Shown in pieces: positions 17,549 through 27,603 of a stretch of 64,000 bases of DNA (positions within the stretch are counted from its first letter, which is position 1; each line of letters opens with the position of its first letter). Under the pieces are notes generated by a model. The model did no database searches, was not told where the DNA came from, and worked only from the letters and a program-made list of their open reading frames with translations. The translations under genes were made by a program, and so were the position numbers. The DNA is from Marinicella litoralis (GTDB lineage: Bacteria > Pseudomonadota > Gammaproteobacteria > Xanthomonadales > Marinicellaceae), in NCBI RefSeq assembly GCF_002591915.1, contig NZ_NIHB01000001.1:721805-785804 (forward strand), read 5' to 3'.

Positions 17549-19330
17549 ATGATTGGACACATTCAGGAGTTGATTGAAAACGCTTTGGAACATTTACAAG
17601 CCAAAGGTGAATTTAATTTAGAACAAAACCCAACAATCAACATCGAAAGAACCCGCAGTAAAGAGCACGGTGATTATGCTTCTAACGTTGCATTGACCTT
17701 GGCCAAACCCTTGCAGTCAAACCCGCGTGCCATTGCGGAAAAAATCATTGCCGAGCTGGCAGAATCCAGCCATGTGAGCAAAGTGGAAATTGCTGGGCCT
17801 GGGTTTATTAATTTTTACTTAACCGATGCTTGTCGCTTACAAGTCCTCAAACGCATCATCAAGCTGGGCAAATCCTATGGCAGCAGCCAATTGGGTGCGG
17901 ACAAACGGATTACCGTGGAGTTTGTATCGGCCAACCCAACCGGACCACTGCATGTGGGTCATGGCCGTGGTGCCGCTTTTGGATCGAGTTTATCCAACAT
18001 CTTAAAAAAAGTCGGTTATGACGTGCATGCCGAATATTATGTCAATGACCATGGACGCCAAATGGATATTCTGGCAGCTTCGGTGTGGTTACGTTATTTG
18101 GAATTGTGTGGTGAACCGATCACTTTCCCTGCCAATGGCTACAAAGGGGAATACATCGTCGACATTGCACGCAAAGTCAGGCAAAAATACGGTGATGACT
18201 TCAGGTACAGTCAGGCTGAAGTGTTTGCTCAAGTCAGTCCAGATGAACCCGCTGGTGGCGACAAAGAACAACACATTGACGATTTGGTGATCAATGCCAA
18301 GGACATTTTGGATAAGGGTTACCATAAGATTTTTAAAATTGCTTTGAAAAATATATTGTCAGGCATTGAAAATGATTTGGAAGATTTCAATGTTCACTAT
18401 GACGAATGGTTTTCAGAAAAGTCATTGCATGAGTCAGACACCATCGAACGTGCTTTGGCCAAATTAGAAGCGGGTGGACACCTCTACAAAAAAGAAGGTG
18501 CCCTGTGGTTCAACGCCACCCATTTTGGTGATGAAAAAGACCGTGTGGTGATGCGTGAGAATGGTCTGAAGACTTATTTTGCTTCAGACGTGGCTTACTT
18601 GCTGAATAAATTTGAACGTGGTTTTGAAAAATCCATCTATATATTTGGTGCCGATCATCATGGGTATATCCCACGCTTGAAAGCAGCGACCAAGGCTTTG
18701 GGTTTTGATGCCGATCAAATTGACATCTTGTTGGTGCAGTTTGCGCATTTATTCAAAGGCGGTGAAAAACTAAAAATGTCCACCCGTTCGGGGGAATTTG
18801 TTACTCTGAATGAACTGGTGTCTGAAGTGGGTTGTGATGCTTCTCGATTTTTCTATGTGATGCGTTCGCATGACCAGCATTTAGATTTTGATATGGATTT
18901 GGCCAAGTCACAATCCAATGACAACCCAGTGTATTATATTCAGTATGCCCATGCCAGAATTTGTAGCATTTTAAGAAAACTCGAAGAACAAAACATGATG
19001 CACAACATCGAGATCGGTCACGTTTCGGTTGAGTTGTTGGTTGAAGAGCAGGAATTGGATTTGATCAAAGCCTTGTCGCAGTATCCAGAAGTGGTGGAAA
19101 AAGCGGCACTTAATTACTCGGTACATTCATTGTCTAATTATTTACGTGAATTAGCCCAGCTTTTTCACAGTTATTACAATGCCCATCAGGTACAAATAGA
19201 TAACGAAAATTTACGCAACGCAAGGTTAAACTTATGTTTAGCAACGCGTTATGTGTTAGCCGATGGTTTGGCCCTGCTGGGCTCATCGTCGCCGAAAGAA
19301 ATGCGTTCAGAGGACCGTAAAGAAGTATGA
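17549..19330 (+). CDS. argS: Arginyl-tRNA synthetase
   Basis: A 593-residue class I synthetase charging tRNA-Arg. The N-terminal Add1 domain comes first, then the catalytic fold with VSANPTGPLHVGHGRG (HIGH-type motif HVGH). The KMSKS-equivalent is KMSTRSGEFVTL. The C-terminal DALR anticodon-binding domain ends the protein (HSLSNYLRELAQLFHSYY). An ATG at 17549 with an upstream TGGA is preferred over the TTG three bases earlier. Its stop overlaps the following ftsN-like start as ATGA, so the two are translationally coupled. Confidence 0.97.
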   Translation: MIGHIQELIENALEHLQAKGEFNLEQNPTINIERTRSKEHGDYASNVALTLAKPLQSNPRAIAEKIIAELAESSHVSKVEIAGPGFINFYLTDACRLQVLKRIIKLGKSYGSSQLGADKRITVEFVSANPTGPLHVGHGRGAAFGSSLSNILKKVGYDVHAEYYVNDHGRQMDILAASVWLRYLELCGEPITFPANGYKGEYIVDIARKVRQKYGDDFRYSQAEVFAQVSPDEPAGGDKEQHIDDLVINAKDILDKGYHKIFKIALKNILSGIENDLEDFNVHYDEWFSEKSLHESDTIERALAKLEAGGHLYKKEGALWFNATHFGDEKDRVVMRENGLKTYFASDVAYLLNKFERGFEKSIYIFGADHHGYIPRLKAATKALGFDADQIDILLVQFAHLFKGGEKLKMSTRSGEFVTLNELVSEVGCDASRFFYVMRSHDQHLDFDMDLAKSQSNDNPVYYIQYAHARICSILRKLEEQNMMHNIEIGHVSVELLVEEQELDLIKALSQYPEVVEKAALNYSVHSLSNYLRELAQLFHSYYNAHQVQIDNENLRNARLNLCLATRYVLADGLALLGSSSPKEMRSEDRKEV

Positions 19331-19905
19331 CCACAAAAAAAGCAGTGCGCAAAACCACAAAAAAAAGAACCGCCCGCAAAGCCGGACACAAAAGACCTGT
19401 TCCAGGTTGGATAATTTTATTGAGCGGTGTGCTTTCAGGTTTGTTATTGGCGGTGTTTATTTACGTCAAAGGTTGGGTGCCTGAACCCATCCAAAACACC
19501 CAGAATCCGGTTCCAGGTGTGGCTCAGGAAACAGTGAAACCGGTAGAAGACGTCAGCAAAACGGTGTCGAAGAAACCAGATTATGATTTTTATTCGGTGT
19601 TACCTGAGATGGAGGTGGTGATTCCGAAAGAAGAGTTGGAACAACAAGCAGCCAGGGACAGCAAAGAATACAGTTATATCTTACAGGTGGGCTCATTCAA
19701 GAGTCGCTCAGATGCAGAAGAATTAAAAGCACGTATTGCTTTTTCAGGACAAATAGCCCATATCCAAGAAATCAAAGTGAATGGGACCCAATACCACAGA
19801 GTCAGGGTCGGCCCTTTTGACTCCAGCAGAGAAGCTGATAAACAAAAAAGACAATTGGAGCAAGGAGGTCACAAACCTCTGGTGCTCAAAGAAACAAAAC
19901 CATAG
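19327..19905 (+). CDS. SPOR-domain cell division protein (FtsN-like)
   Basis: A 192-residue bitopic membrane protein. A very basic cytoplasmic N-terminus (1-27) is followed by one span (about 28-50, GWIILLSGVLSGLLLAVFIY). A Pro-rich periplasmic linker leads to a SPOR domain at about 117-190 (YILQVGSFKSRSDAEELKARI, then YHRVRVGPFDSS). SPOR domains bind denuded septal peptidoglycan, and FtsN-type proteins activate septal wall synthesis. Position after argS matches the FtsN-like gene of many gammaproteobacteria. The FtsN activating helix is not evident by eye, hence no symbol. Confidence 0.88.
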   Translation: MTTKKAVRKTTKKRTARKAGHKRPVPGWIILLSGVLSGLLLAVFIYVKGWVPEPIQNTQNPVPGVAQETVKPVEDVSKTVSKKPDYDFYSVLPEMEVVIPKEELEQQAARDSKEYSYILQVGSFKSRSDAEELKARIAFSGQIAHIQEIKVNGTQYHRVRVGPFDSSREADKQKRQLEQGGHKPLVLKETKP

Positions 19906-19914
19906 GTGAAGATT

Positions 19915-22900
19915 ATGAAAAACATTATATTTTTATTATTATTGAGTGGTCTGGCACACAGCCAAAACAAAGAGACGACTTATTATTTGCCTGCGATTGA
20001 TGTGGCTGCAGAGAAAAGCCAGCTTCCAAAATCAAAAGGACCTTTGAAATATGCCATTAATACCATTGTCAATGACATTAAGATAAATGACGGCAAATCA
20101 ACTACCGGTCAATGGCGTGCGGACAAAACTGGCTACAGCATATGGACTATTAATATACAAGCAGACAACGCAACCAGTTTGGACTTTGGATTCAAAGAAT
20201 TTTACTTACCGCCCTCGGCAACTTTAACCGTATATAACAATGACGAAACAGTCATTAAAGGACCTTACACAGGGGCAGTGAATAAGAAAAATGGTTATTT
20301 TTGGCCGGGTACTGTACCAGGTGATTCTGCCAGAATAGAAATTGTTGTGGCCGATAAATTTAAAAATTATTTAACCTTTAATTTGGCAAATATTTACCGG
20401 GGTTTTTATAAATTTTGGGAGCAACCCCTTGCTAGTAAAAGTTTGTCTTGTAATATTGATGTCAATTGTCCAGAAGGAGATGACTGGGAAAATCAAATAA
20501 ATTCTGTGGCACGGTATTCATTTGCGACCAACAATGGCGCTTCACTATGTACAGGCCAACTGATTAACAACACAGCGCAAAACGGTACACCTTATTTTTT
20601 GACAGCCAATCATTGTGGTTTTGAGGGGGCAACCACTCAAAATCAAAAAGAAGCCATTGCGGCTTCTATGAACATCTGGTGGAATTATCAATCTTTATCT
20701 TGTCGGACACCAGGCTCGGCACAAAGTGGTACCCAAATATCTACAGCGGGATTCAATGACACCCAATCGGGAGCCAGTTATATTGCCAATAATTCCGACA
20801 GTGATTTTGCTTTAGTTAGTTTAAATCAAGTTCCAAACAGCAATTATGGCGTTGAGTACACCGGATGGGATCGAAGTGACATCGCGCCTGATTCAGCTGT
20901 TTCAATTCATCATCCTCGTGGACATGCAAAAAGAATTGCCATAGAAAACAACCCGTTGTCAATCACTTCACCTTTTGCATCACAAGGGGTCAACAATACG
21001 CACTTATCAATCAATGTCTGGGATGAAGGCTTAACTGAACAAGGTTCATCTGGAGGTGGACTGTGGAACAGTGGTGGGCTTTTGGTGGGACAGTTGCACT
21101 TTGGAGATTTGGCACAAGTCTGTACTGATCCAGTATCTGACAGTTATGGTCGATTTAACACCTCATGGGATCAAGGCGCCAATACACAATCTCGGCTTAA
21201 AGAATGGTTGGATCCATTAAACACCGGCCAAATGACCCTTCAGGGAACCGGTGGTTGTGATGCACCGGCTGTTAGCATCATCAATAACTCCAGCAATGCA
21301 GTCGGTGATAATTTGATTTTTGAATCACAAGTGAGTGGTGGAATTGGGCCGTATACTTATGAATGGGACATCAATGGTGATGAGCTGATTGATGGCCAGA
21401 GCAACACAGTACAGGTCAGGTATCCTAAACAGTATGTAGGTAATGTGAACTTAAGTGTTAAAGACTCCACAGGTTGTGAGTCCAATGCATCTCAAGCGGT
21501 GGTGATTGAAGGCCCCTATCTTGAGTTACAACAATTGGATAACATCCGAATCAATTTAGATTTGGTTTGTGGTAATAATGACGAAGTAATCGACCCAGGC
21601 GAACGGTGGACATCAACCATCGAAGTCAGTAACGTGGGCAGCAGTACTGCCACAGATGCCTTTGTTGCGATGGGAGTTGCCCAGACATCAGTTTTGAATG
21701 GGGTTGCTGATAATTACGGTAATGTAGTGAGCAGTTGTGACCGTTTATTTATTGATATCAGCTCAACGGGTGACCTCATTCCTTGGGAAGCTGCAGCGAA
21801 TGTGACTGGTACCGATGCTGCCGATGAAGGATCTGCCTTGATTCAATTGTCTCAGGCTTTTGAACACTATGGTCAAGCGGTCAATCAACTGAGGGCATCA
21901 ACCAATGGTTTCCTCAGTACTTCTGCCAATGCAACAGGAGGTGACTGGGATAATGACTGTCCATTGCCACAAGCACCAGACAAGGACAATGAAGGTGCCA
22001 GGATTGCTCCGATGCATGATGACTTGAGGGATGCTTTGTTTTACCACCAATCATTCAGCAGTTGTCCCAGAGCATCAGAAATGGGTGGTGATTTGGCTTG
22101 TGAAGTGTTTTTATGGAAGGGGGCTGATTTATATGACACCCAAGGAGTGATTGAAAGCATTGATATACAAGCGATATTGTACCCAACCACTTCTCAATGG
22201 GTTTACCAATACAGTGGTACCGGTTTTGATGGTTCATCATCCACCACAGGCATGCAAAACCCCTCAGCCACTGATGGTTTGACTTTTGCTTGTAATACCG
22301 CCAGCAGCATCAATAATACCGATGCCGTATGCACCTTTAATAAAAATCATTTGCCAGAATCTGATGGAGCGGACTTTGTTAAACTTGAAATTCCAGCCAT
22401 TCCAGTGGGGAACCTGGCTGCCAATCAAAGTGGCGGCAACATTTTAGAGTTTTCGGTGGCAGAAAATGCCACCTGTGGGACCTCGTTTGCTTTCAACCAT
22501 GAAGCATCGGTCTATGATCAAGGGTTCAATGCAGGTAAAGACAATATATTTGTTGGAACCATTGGAAACAACGGGGTGTGTAATCCAGTGACCCATTGTG
22601 ATGTGGCAGATAATGGCAATGACATCGATCCACGAGATGGTTTGTGGTGGAATCCCAATCGATCGGGAAATGGCGTGGACTTACATGTCACCAATCAGTC
22701 TTCATTGTTGTATGTGATGTATACAGGCAACCCTGATCGTTCGCCCATTTGGTACATCGCCAACAATGCCGAGTCAGCGCACAATCAATATTACAACGAC
22801 ATTTTGAAAGTTGAATACCCAGGTGGTTTTGCGGCCAACAACCAACAAATCGAAACAGTGGGTTGGTCAAACACCACTTTCACCAGCGACACCTCAGCAA

Positions 22901-23349
22901 TTCAAGTGCGCAGGATCAATGGTGAGTTGAGTGCAGAAAAAATCATCTTGGATCAATTTGCAGCTGATCCAACACCGAATATGCACACGGGTCATTATTA
23001 CAGTCCAAGTGAAAATGGTTGGGGTCAATCAATCATTACCCTGGGAGATGTGCGGGTTGCTATTGGTTATATCTATGACCAGTTGGGTGCACCATTTTGG
23101 ACCATAGCCAGTGGCAGCAACGATGGCGGTGAAAAAACGGTGGTGACAGCAGATACCTTCTGTCCTCATTGTCCTTCGCTGCCGCTTGATGTACACACCA
23201 TCGGTACATTGCGTATGGATTTAAATGGCCAGTCAAATGGGACCATCAATGAATACATCATCAGCTATCCACCGGAAGCGGCTCAACCGCAGGCTACTTG
23301 GAACAAGAGTAATTTGTCGATTGAAAATTTAGTCCCAGCGGACAATTGA
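19915..23349 (+). CDS. Secreted lysyl-endopeptidase-like serine protease, multidomain
   Basis: A 1144-residue exported protease. The ATG at 19915 follows an AGGTGA ribosome site; the upstream GTG at 19906 is less likely. A short signal peptide ends GLAHSQ, and a propeptide-like beta domain runs to about 160. A trypsin-fold domain follows with His in FLTANHCGF, Asp in NNSDSDFALV and Ser in EQGSSGGGLW, as in Achromobacter/Lysobacter lysyl endopeptidases. Next are a PKD-like domain (about 455-530), a long beta-rich region, and a C-terminal domain starting DGLWWNPNRSGNGVDL, with GHYYSPSENGWGQS as its repeat. It probably digests proteins outside the cell. Confidence 0.85.
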   Translation: MKNIIFLLLLSGLAHSQNKETTYYLPAIDVAAEKSQLPKSKGPLKYAINTIVNDIKINDGKSTTGQWRADKTGYSIWTINIQADNATSLDFGFKEFYLPPSATLTVYNNDETVIKGPYTGAVNKKNGYFWPGTVPGDSARIEIVVADKFKNYLTFNLANIYRGFYKFWEQPLASKSLSCNIDVNCPEGDDWENQINSVARYSFATNNGASLCTGQLINNTAQNGTPYFLTANHCGFEGATTQNQKEAIAASMNIWWNYQSLSCRTPGSAQSGTQISTAGFNDTQSGASYIANNSDSDFALVSLNQVPNSNYGVEYTGWDRSDIAPDSAVSIHHPRGHAKRIAIENNPLSITSPFASQGVNNTHLSINVWDEGLTEQGSSGGGLWNSGGLLVGQLHFGDLAQVCTDPVSDSYGRFNTSWDQGANTQSRLKEWLDPLNTGQMTLQGTGGCDAPAVSIINNSSNAVGDNLIFESQVSGGIGPYTYEWDINGDELIDGQSNTVQVRYPKQYVGNVNLSVKDSTGCESNASQAVVIEGPYLELQQLDNIRINLDLVCGNNDEVIDPGERWTSTIEVSNVGSSTATDAFVAMGVAQTSVLNGVADNYGNVVSSCDRLFIDISSTGDLIPWEAAANVTGTDAADEGSALIQLSQAFEHYGQAVNQLRASTNGFLSTSANATGGDWDNDCPLPQAPDKDNEGARIAPMHDDLRDALFYHQSFSSCPRASEMGGDLACEVFLWKGADLYDTQGVIESIDIQAILYPTTSQWVYQYSGTGFDGSSSTTGMQNPSATDGLTFACNTASSINNTDAVCTFNKNHLPESDGADFVKLEIPAIPVGNLAANQSGGNILEFSVAENATCGTSFAFNHEASVYDQGFNAGKDNIFVGTIGNNGVCNPVTHCDVADNGNDIDPRDGLWWNPNRSGNGVDLHVTNQSSLLYVMYTGNPDRSPIWYIANNAESAHNQYYNDILKVEYPGGFAANNQQIETVGWSNTTFTSDTSAIQVRRINGELSAEKIILDQFAADPTPNMHTGHYYSPSENGWGQSIITLGDVRVAIGYIYDQLGAPFWTIASGSNDGGEKTVVTADTFCPHCPSLPLDVHTIGTLRMDLNGQSNGTINEYIISYPPEAAQPQATWNKSNLSIENLVPADN

Positions 23350-23408
23350 TACCTCACCATAATCTCTACTGCAGTATTGATTTGGTGCATAAGTAAACAT
23401 CCGACCTT

Positions 23409-23427
23409 GCCCCACCTGATGTGGGGC
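23409..23427. terminator. Terminator-like hairpin between the protease and acyltransferase genes
   Basis: A perfect GC-rich 7-bp stem (GCCCCAC / GTGGGGC) with a CTGAT loop, followed on the plus strand by CTTGGTTTT. It lies 60 bp after the protease stop, between convergent genes. Confidence 0.55.
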
Positions 23428-23453
23428 CTTGGTTTTGCTGTCAGTTTACAGGC

Positions 23454-24341
23454 TTAATTGGATGGTTTTTGATAAGGTTTAGAGCCATCGGCTTGGATGC
23501 TGAATCTTTTGTATGTCCATTGGTATTGACTTGGGTTGATCGCGACCAGACTGGCTATGGTTTTATTCATGGTAATCACTGATTCATTGACATCATTGTA
23601 AATGGTGTCAGCTGCCAGCTTGAAATGTAAATCAAAACCCTTTCCATCGCTCAATCTTTCGGCCACCGCAAACACCACCGGTACCTTGGTTTTACCCGCA
23701 ATTTTAGCAAACAATGTCATGGTATAAGCCGCTTGTCCCATGAAGGGTGCATATACGCCTTGACCATTTTTGGGTTGTTGATCGGGTAAAATCGCCAGAA
23801 TGTTGTTTTGTTTTAATACTTTGAATATTTTTCTCACACCTTTGGCATCTGCGGTGATTTGGTTGGCGCCGCCAGAGCCACGGTATCTCAACAACAGCTG
23901 TTCAATTTTTTTGTCTTCAGGTGGCTTGTAGAGAAAAGAAAAGCCTTGATGACGGGAAAGCCATAAATTCAAGACCTCCCAGTTGCCGAAATGTGGCACT
24001 GCCATTAACAAACCTTGCTGTTTAGCCAAAGCAGCCTCCAAGACATCCAAACCATGGATGTTGTTGATGAGGGATTCGATGCTATTTTTGTGTTTTTTCC
24101 AAACAACGCCCATTTCAAACATGGATTTGATGGTTTCTTTTAAAGCCTCTTGAGCCAGTTTAATTTGTTCATCCGTGCTCAGCGTTGGGTAACACAGTTT
24201 GATGTTGGTGAGGGTGATGCGCCGTTGTTTTTCAGACCACCGCCAAACCATTTTGCCGATGAATGCTGCCCATTGTTGTGCTGTTTTCAGTTTGAGCCAA
24301 CTGGTGATGTGGATGATGAATTGAAACAAAAATGATCGCAT
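23454..24341 (-). CDS. LpxL/HtrB-family acyltransferase (lipid A-type)
   Basis: A 295-residue membrane-associated acyltransferase. A hydrophobic N-terminus (FLFQFIIHITSWL) precedes the HX4E/D catalytic motif in VPHFGNWEVLNLW (His about 117). The FLYKPPEDKKIEQLL segment and LAILPDQQPKNGQGVYAPFMG are the substrate-binding blocks of the LpxL/LpxM family, which adds secondary acyl chains to lipid A using acyl-ACP. Which position it acylates cannot be read from sequence. It lies downstream of the sRNA terminator and has its own start (ATG at 24341). Confidence 0.88.
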   Translation of the reverse strand: MRSFLFQFIIHITSWLKLKTAQQWAAFIGKMVWRWSEKQRRITLTNIKLCYPTLSTDEQIKLAQEALKETIKSMFEMGVVWKKHKNSIESLINNIHGLDVLEAALAKQQGLLMAVPHFGNWEVLNLWLSRHQGFSFLYKPPEDKKIEQLLLRYRGSGGANQITADAKGVRKIFKVLKQNNILAILPDQQPKNGQGVYAPFMGQAAYTMTLFAKIAGKTKVPVVFAVAERLSDGKGFDLHFKLAADTIYNDVNESVITMNKTIASLVAINPSQYQWTYKRFSIQADGSKPYQKPSN

Positions 24342-24380
24342 GGCAGCTATTTTAATTCATTTCAAATAAATAGTTGGGAC

Positions 24381-24411
24381 AAAAAAAACCGTTGCCAAAA
24401 TGACAACGGTT
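24381..24411 (-). terminator. Rho-independent terminator of the Rsm-type sRNA
   Basis: On the minus strand AACCGTTGTC-ATTT-TGGCAACGGTT forms a stem of about 9 bp, followed by eight T. This defines the 3' end of the sRNA. Confidence 0.88.
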
Positions 24412-24571
24412 AATTTGCGAAGGAACAAACACGATCCTTCCTATCCATGATCCCCGAGAGTGGTACTTCATGTACCTGATTGTTAGTCCTTGTAAGCAAT
24501 CATTTAGAATCAGTTCCCTGATCCTTCCTTAGTGTGCCTCATTGGCTGGTAAATCCAATTACCGTTTCCTT
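24381..24571 (-). ncRNA. RsmY/RsmZ/CsrB-type CsrA-sequestering small RNA
   Basis: An RNA of about 190 nt with ten GGA motifs on the minus strand, seven of them ANGGA. Several GGAs sit in hairpin loops: GGTAATTGGATTTACC (24548-24563), ATCAGGGAACTGAT with a GGAA tetraloop (24509-24522), and CAAGGAC in a TTG-TTA/TAA-CAA stem (24480-24499). A cluster of four GGAs lies between 24430 and 24455. This is the defining pattern of RNAs that titrate CsrA/RsmA. A rho-independent terminator ends it and a GacA-box palindrome lies upstream. No ORF fits the segment. The assignment rests on motif content and context; the exact 5' end is estimated from the -10 box. Family name (RsmY, RsmZ or CsrB) cannot be assigned. 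Confidence 0.85.
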
Positions 24572-24577
24572 GGGGAT

Positions 24578-24610
24578 ATTATGTGATGTGGGCCCAGAAA
24601 AATCTGTCAA
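24578..24610 (-). promoter_or_regulatory. Promoter of the Rsm-type sRNA
   Basis: CATAAT (24578-24583) serves as the -10. TTGACA (24605-24610) is 21 bp upstream, too far for an ordinary -35, so activator dependence is likely. Confidence 0.55.
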
Positions 24611-24626
24611 CAAATTCTGAAAAGCT

Positions 24627-24644
24627 TGTAAGAAATTTCCTACA
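24627..24644 (-). promoter_or_regulatory. GacA (UvrY/LetA) upstream activating box
   Basis: On the minus strand TGTAGG-AAATTT-CTTACA matches the GacA consensus TGTAAG-N6-CTTACA at 11 of 12 fixed positions. It is centred about 64 bp before the predicted sRNA start, where such boxes lie in Pseudomonas rsm genes. Confidence 0.8.
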
Positions 24645-24666
24645 AGCATTCTTCGTAGATGATGTT

Positions 24667-24906
24667 TTAGCTCGATGAATTGGTGGGCTTACTTTCGGCT
24701 TTTTTGGGTTCTTTCGCTGGTTTTTTGGTCTTAAAATCAGTTTCGTACCAACCTGTGCCTTTCAACCTAAACCCGGCAGCCGAAACTTTTTTCACCAATG
24801 AAGGGGCTTCACATTGTGGACAATCACTCAGTGGTGCATCTGACATTTTTTGTAATTTTTCTAATTGGTGGTCACAGTCTTGACACTGGTATTCATAAAT
24901 AGGCAT
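24667..24906 (-). CDS. FmdB-family zinc ribbon protein
   Basis: A 79-residue protein beginning MPIYEYQCQDCDHQLEKLQK, the hallmark of the FmdB/CxxC_CxxC_SSSS putative regulatory family. Two CxxC pairs (CQDC and CPQC) should bind one zinc. The segment VKKVSAAGFRLKGTGWYETDFK is the family's conserved tail, followed by a Lys/Pro/Ser-rich disordered end. The precise function of the family is unknown. The stop lies about 20 bp before the GacA box of the sRNA. Confidence 0.92.
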   Translation of the reverse strand: MPIYEYQCQDCDHQLEKLQKMSDAPLSDCPQCEAPSLVKKVSAAGFRLKGTGWYETDFKTKKPAKEPKKAESKPTNSSS

Positions 24907-24939
24907 ACAAAATCTCTGCTAAAAAGGGTTGATTCACCA

Positions 24940-24972
24940 TGGGCAGCCATCAATTTGATTGATGACTGCCCA
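24940..24972 (-). terminator. Strong hairpin after clpB
   Basis: A 15-bp stem with one mismatch (TGGGCAG-CATCAAT / ATTGATG-CTGCCCA) and a TTG loop lies 17 bp past the clpB stop. A T-run occurs about 14 bp further on. It probably ends clpB transcription. Confidence 0.6.
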
Positions 24973-24989
24973 CATTATTTCTGCGACCC

Positions 24990-27572
24990 TTAGTGGGGTT
25001 GTTTGGCAATGAATTCAAGCTTTTGATTGGATAAATTCACTTCAATGATTTGTCCGGGTGAAAAATCACCTGCCAACAATCGACTGGCCAATGGGTTTTC
25101 TAACTCATCTTGAATGGCCCGTTTTAACGGTCTGGCGCCATAAACAGGATCAAAACCCACATTGCCCAAGAAGTCCAAAGCCTCGTCACTGATTTGTAGA
25201 TGTAAATCACGAGCAGCCAAGCGTTTTTTGACTTTGTTGATTTGAATCTTGGCAATCAAACGGATGTGTTCTTGTTTCAATGGATGGAACACCACAATGT
25301 CGTCCACTCGATTGATGAACTCTGGTCTGAAATGTTGGCCGACCACAGTCATTACCGATTCTTTGATTTCTTTATAAGGGTCGTTGATCTTGGCCTGGAT
25401 CAAATCAGAGCCCAAGTTCGAAGTCATGATGATGACGGTGTTTTTGAAATCCACCGTTCGACCCTGGCCATCGGTTAAGCGGCCGTCATCCAATACCTGT
25501 AACAACACATTGAAGACATCCGGATGGGCCTTTTCAACTTCATCCAACAAAATCAATGAATAAGGTTTGCGCCGTACCGCTTCGGTTAAATAACCGCCTT
25601 GGTCATAACCCACATAGCCTGGGGGTGCGCCGATTAAGCGAGCGACTGAATGTTTTTCCATGAATTCTGACATGTCCAAACGAATGATGGCGTCTTCCGT
25701 ATCAAACATGAATTCAGACAAGGCTTTACACAATTCCGTTTTACCCACGCCGGTTGGCCCCAAGAACATGAATGAACCAATGGGTCGATTGGGATCAGCC
25801 AATCCTGAACGCGAACGTCGAATCGCATCTGCCACTGATTTCACGGCTTCTTCTTGGCCAATCAAACGTTGATGGATCACTGACTCCATTTGCAATAATT
25901 TTTGTTTTTCACCTTCCATCATCTTGGTCACAGGGATGCCAGTCCACATTGAGACGATTTCCGCAATCTCCACTTCGGTGACTTTGTTGCGCAGTAATTG
26001 AAATGAACTCATGTCCACCTCAGTGGCTTGCGCAATTTGTTTTTCCAATTCAGGAATCTGGCCATATTGTAACTCTGACATTTTGGCCAAATCACCAGCT
26101 CGTTGAGCCACTTCGAAAGCAGATTTGGCTTCTTCCAACTCTTCTTTCAGGTGAGTGGTGCCTTGGACAGCGGCTTTTTCACTGTTCCATATTTCTTCCA
26201 AGTCAGAATATTCACGACCCAGAATCTCAATGTTTTCTTCCAATTCGGCCTGGCGTTTTTTTGACGCCTTGTCTTTTTCACGCAACAAGGATTCACGCTC
26301 CATTTTAAGCTGTATCAGTTTGCGGTCTAATTTGTCCATCTTGTCAGGTTTGGAATCAATTTCCATGCGAATGCGACTGGCCGCCTCATCCATTAAATCA
26401 ATGGCCTTATCAGGCAAATTACGATCAGTGATGTAGCGATGAGACAATGTGGCCGCTGCAATGATGGCCGGATCAGTGATTTCTACGGCATGGTGCACTT
26501 CATAGCGCTCATTCAAGCCACGCAATATGGCGATGGTGTCTTCCACCGATGGTTCTTCAACCAATACTTTTTGAAACCTGCGCTCCAAAGCTTTGTCTTT
26601 CTCAATGTATTTGCGGTACTCATCCAAGGTGGTGGCACCAATACAATGTAATTCACCACGGGCCAACGCCGGTTTCAACATATTACCGGCATCCATTGCA
26701 CCTTCGGCTGCACCAGCGCCAACCATGGTATGTAACTCATCGATGAATAAAATCACCTGACCTTCTTGTTTGCTCAAGTCATTCAACAAGGCTTTTAAAC
26801 GTTCTTCAAATTCACCGCGGTACTTAGCACCCGCAATCAACGCGCCCAAGTCCAAAGACAACAATCGCTTGCCTTTGACCCCTTCGGGCACTTCATTGTT
26901 CACGATGCGCTGAGCCAAGCCTTCCACAATGGCGGTTTTACCCACTCCCGGTTCACCGATGATGACTGGGTTGTTTTTGGTGCGGCGTTGTAAGATTTGG
27001 ATGGTGCGTCTGATCTCAGCATCACGCCCAATGATTGGGTCCATTTTCGACTGTTCTGCGCGTGCCGTTAAATCAACGGTGTATTTTTCCAAGGCTTGGC
27101 GGTTTTCTTCAGCACCAGCATCATCAATTTTGTTGTCACCACGGATGTCATCAATGGTTTTTTCCAATGAATCACGTTGGGCGCCGGCTTTTTTCAATAA
27201 CTGTGCGGTGGTGTCATTGGAGTCCAATAAGGCCAATGCAAACAATTCGCTGGCAATGTATTGATCTTCACGTTGTTGTGCCAACTTGTCCGCCAGGTTC
27301 AAAACCTTGACCAAATTATTGGATAGGTTGACTTGACCCGTGTTGTTACCAATCACCGGCATCATCTCAATGGTTTCATCAACGCTTTTACGCAACAGGT
27401 TGACATTGACCCCTGATTTCATCAACACGTGTTTCATGGATGAGTTTTCTTGGTCCAGTAAAGCAGCCAATACATGGGCCGATTCAATCACATTGTGGTC
27501 TTTACCCACAGCGATGGATTGCGCTTCGTTCAGTGCTTGCTGGAAATTGGTGGTTAATTTATCAAAGTTCAT
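24990..27572 (-). CDS. clpB: ATP-dependent disaggregase ClpB
   Basis: An 860-residue Hsp100 chaperone that pulls proteins out of aggregates with DnaK. The start at [18 protein letters not shown] has a GGAAATT spacing. The Clp N-domain repeats occupy 1-145. AAA-1 has Walker A GEPGVGKT near residue 204 and Walker [11 protein letters not shown]. The coiled-coil M-domain lies at about 400-520, and AAA-2 has Walker A GPTGVGKT near 604 and [13 protein letters not shown]. The long M-domain separates it from ClpA/ClpC, and no ClpP-docking IGL loop is seen. A sigma-32-type promoter precedes it. Confidence 0.97.
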   Translation of the reverse strand: MNFDKLTTNFQQALNEAQSIAVGKDHNVIESAHVLAALLDQENSSMKHVLMKSGVNVNLLRKSVDETIEMMPVIGNNTGQVNLSNNLVKVLNLADKLAQQREDQYIASELFALALLDSNDTTAQLLKKAGAQRDSLEKTIDDIRGDNKIDDAGAEENRQALEKYTVDLTARAEQSKMDPIIGRDAEIRRTIQILQRRTKNNPVIIGEPGVGKTAIVEGLAQRIVNNEVPEGVKGKRLLSLDLGALIAGAKYRGEFEERLKALLNDLSKQEGQVILFIDELHTMVGAGAAEGAMDAGNMLKPALARGELHCIGATTLDEYRKYIEKDKALERRFQKVLVEEPSVEDTIAILRGLNERYEVHHAVEITDPAIIAAATLSHRYITDRNLPDKAIDLMDEAASRIRMEIDSKPDKMDKLDRKLIQLKMERESLLREKDKASKKRQAELEENIEILGREYSDLEEIWNSEKAAVQGTTHLKEELEEAKSAFEVAQRAGDLAKMSELQYGQIPELEKQIAQATEVDMSSFQLLRNKVTEVEIAEIVSMWTGIPVTKMMEGEKQKLLQMESVIHQRLIGQEEAVKSVADAIRRSRSGLADPNRPIGSFMFLGPTGVGKTELCKALSEFMFDTEDAIIRLDMSEFMEKHSVARLIGAPPGYVGYDQGGYLTEAVRRKPYSLILLDEVEKAHPDVFNVLLQVLDDGRLTDGQGRTVDFKNTVIIMTSNLGSDLIQAKINDPYKEIKESVMTVVGQHFRPEFINRVDDIVVFHPLKQEHIRLIAKIQINKVKKRLAARDLHLQISDEALDFLGNVGFDPVYGARPLKRAIQDELENPLASRLLAGDFSPGQIIEVNLSNQKLEFIAKQPH

Positions 27573-27603
27573 AATTTCCAATTAAATTTATAGATTAAAA
27601 CAG

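Noticed and set aside
24381-24571. 6S RNA, 4.5S SRP RNA or tmRNA in the clpB-acyltransferase gap
   Set aside because: No closing stem of 6S, no conserved SRP loop and no tRNA-like ends. The GGA pattern and GacA box favour an Rsm/CsrB RNA.
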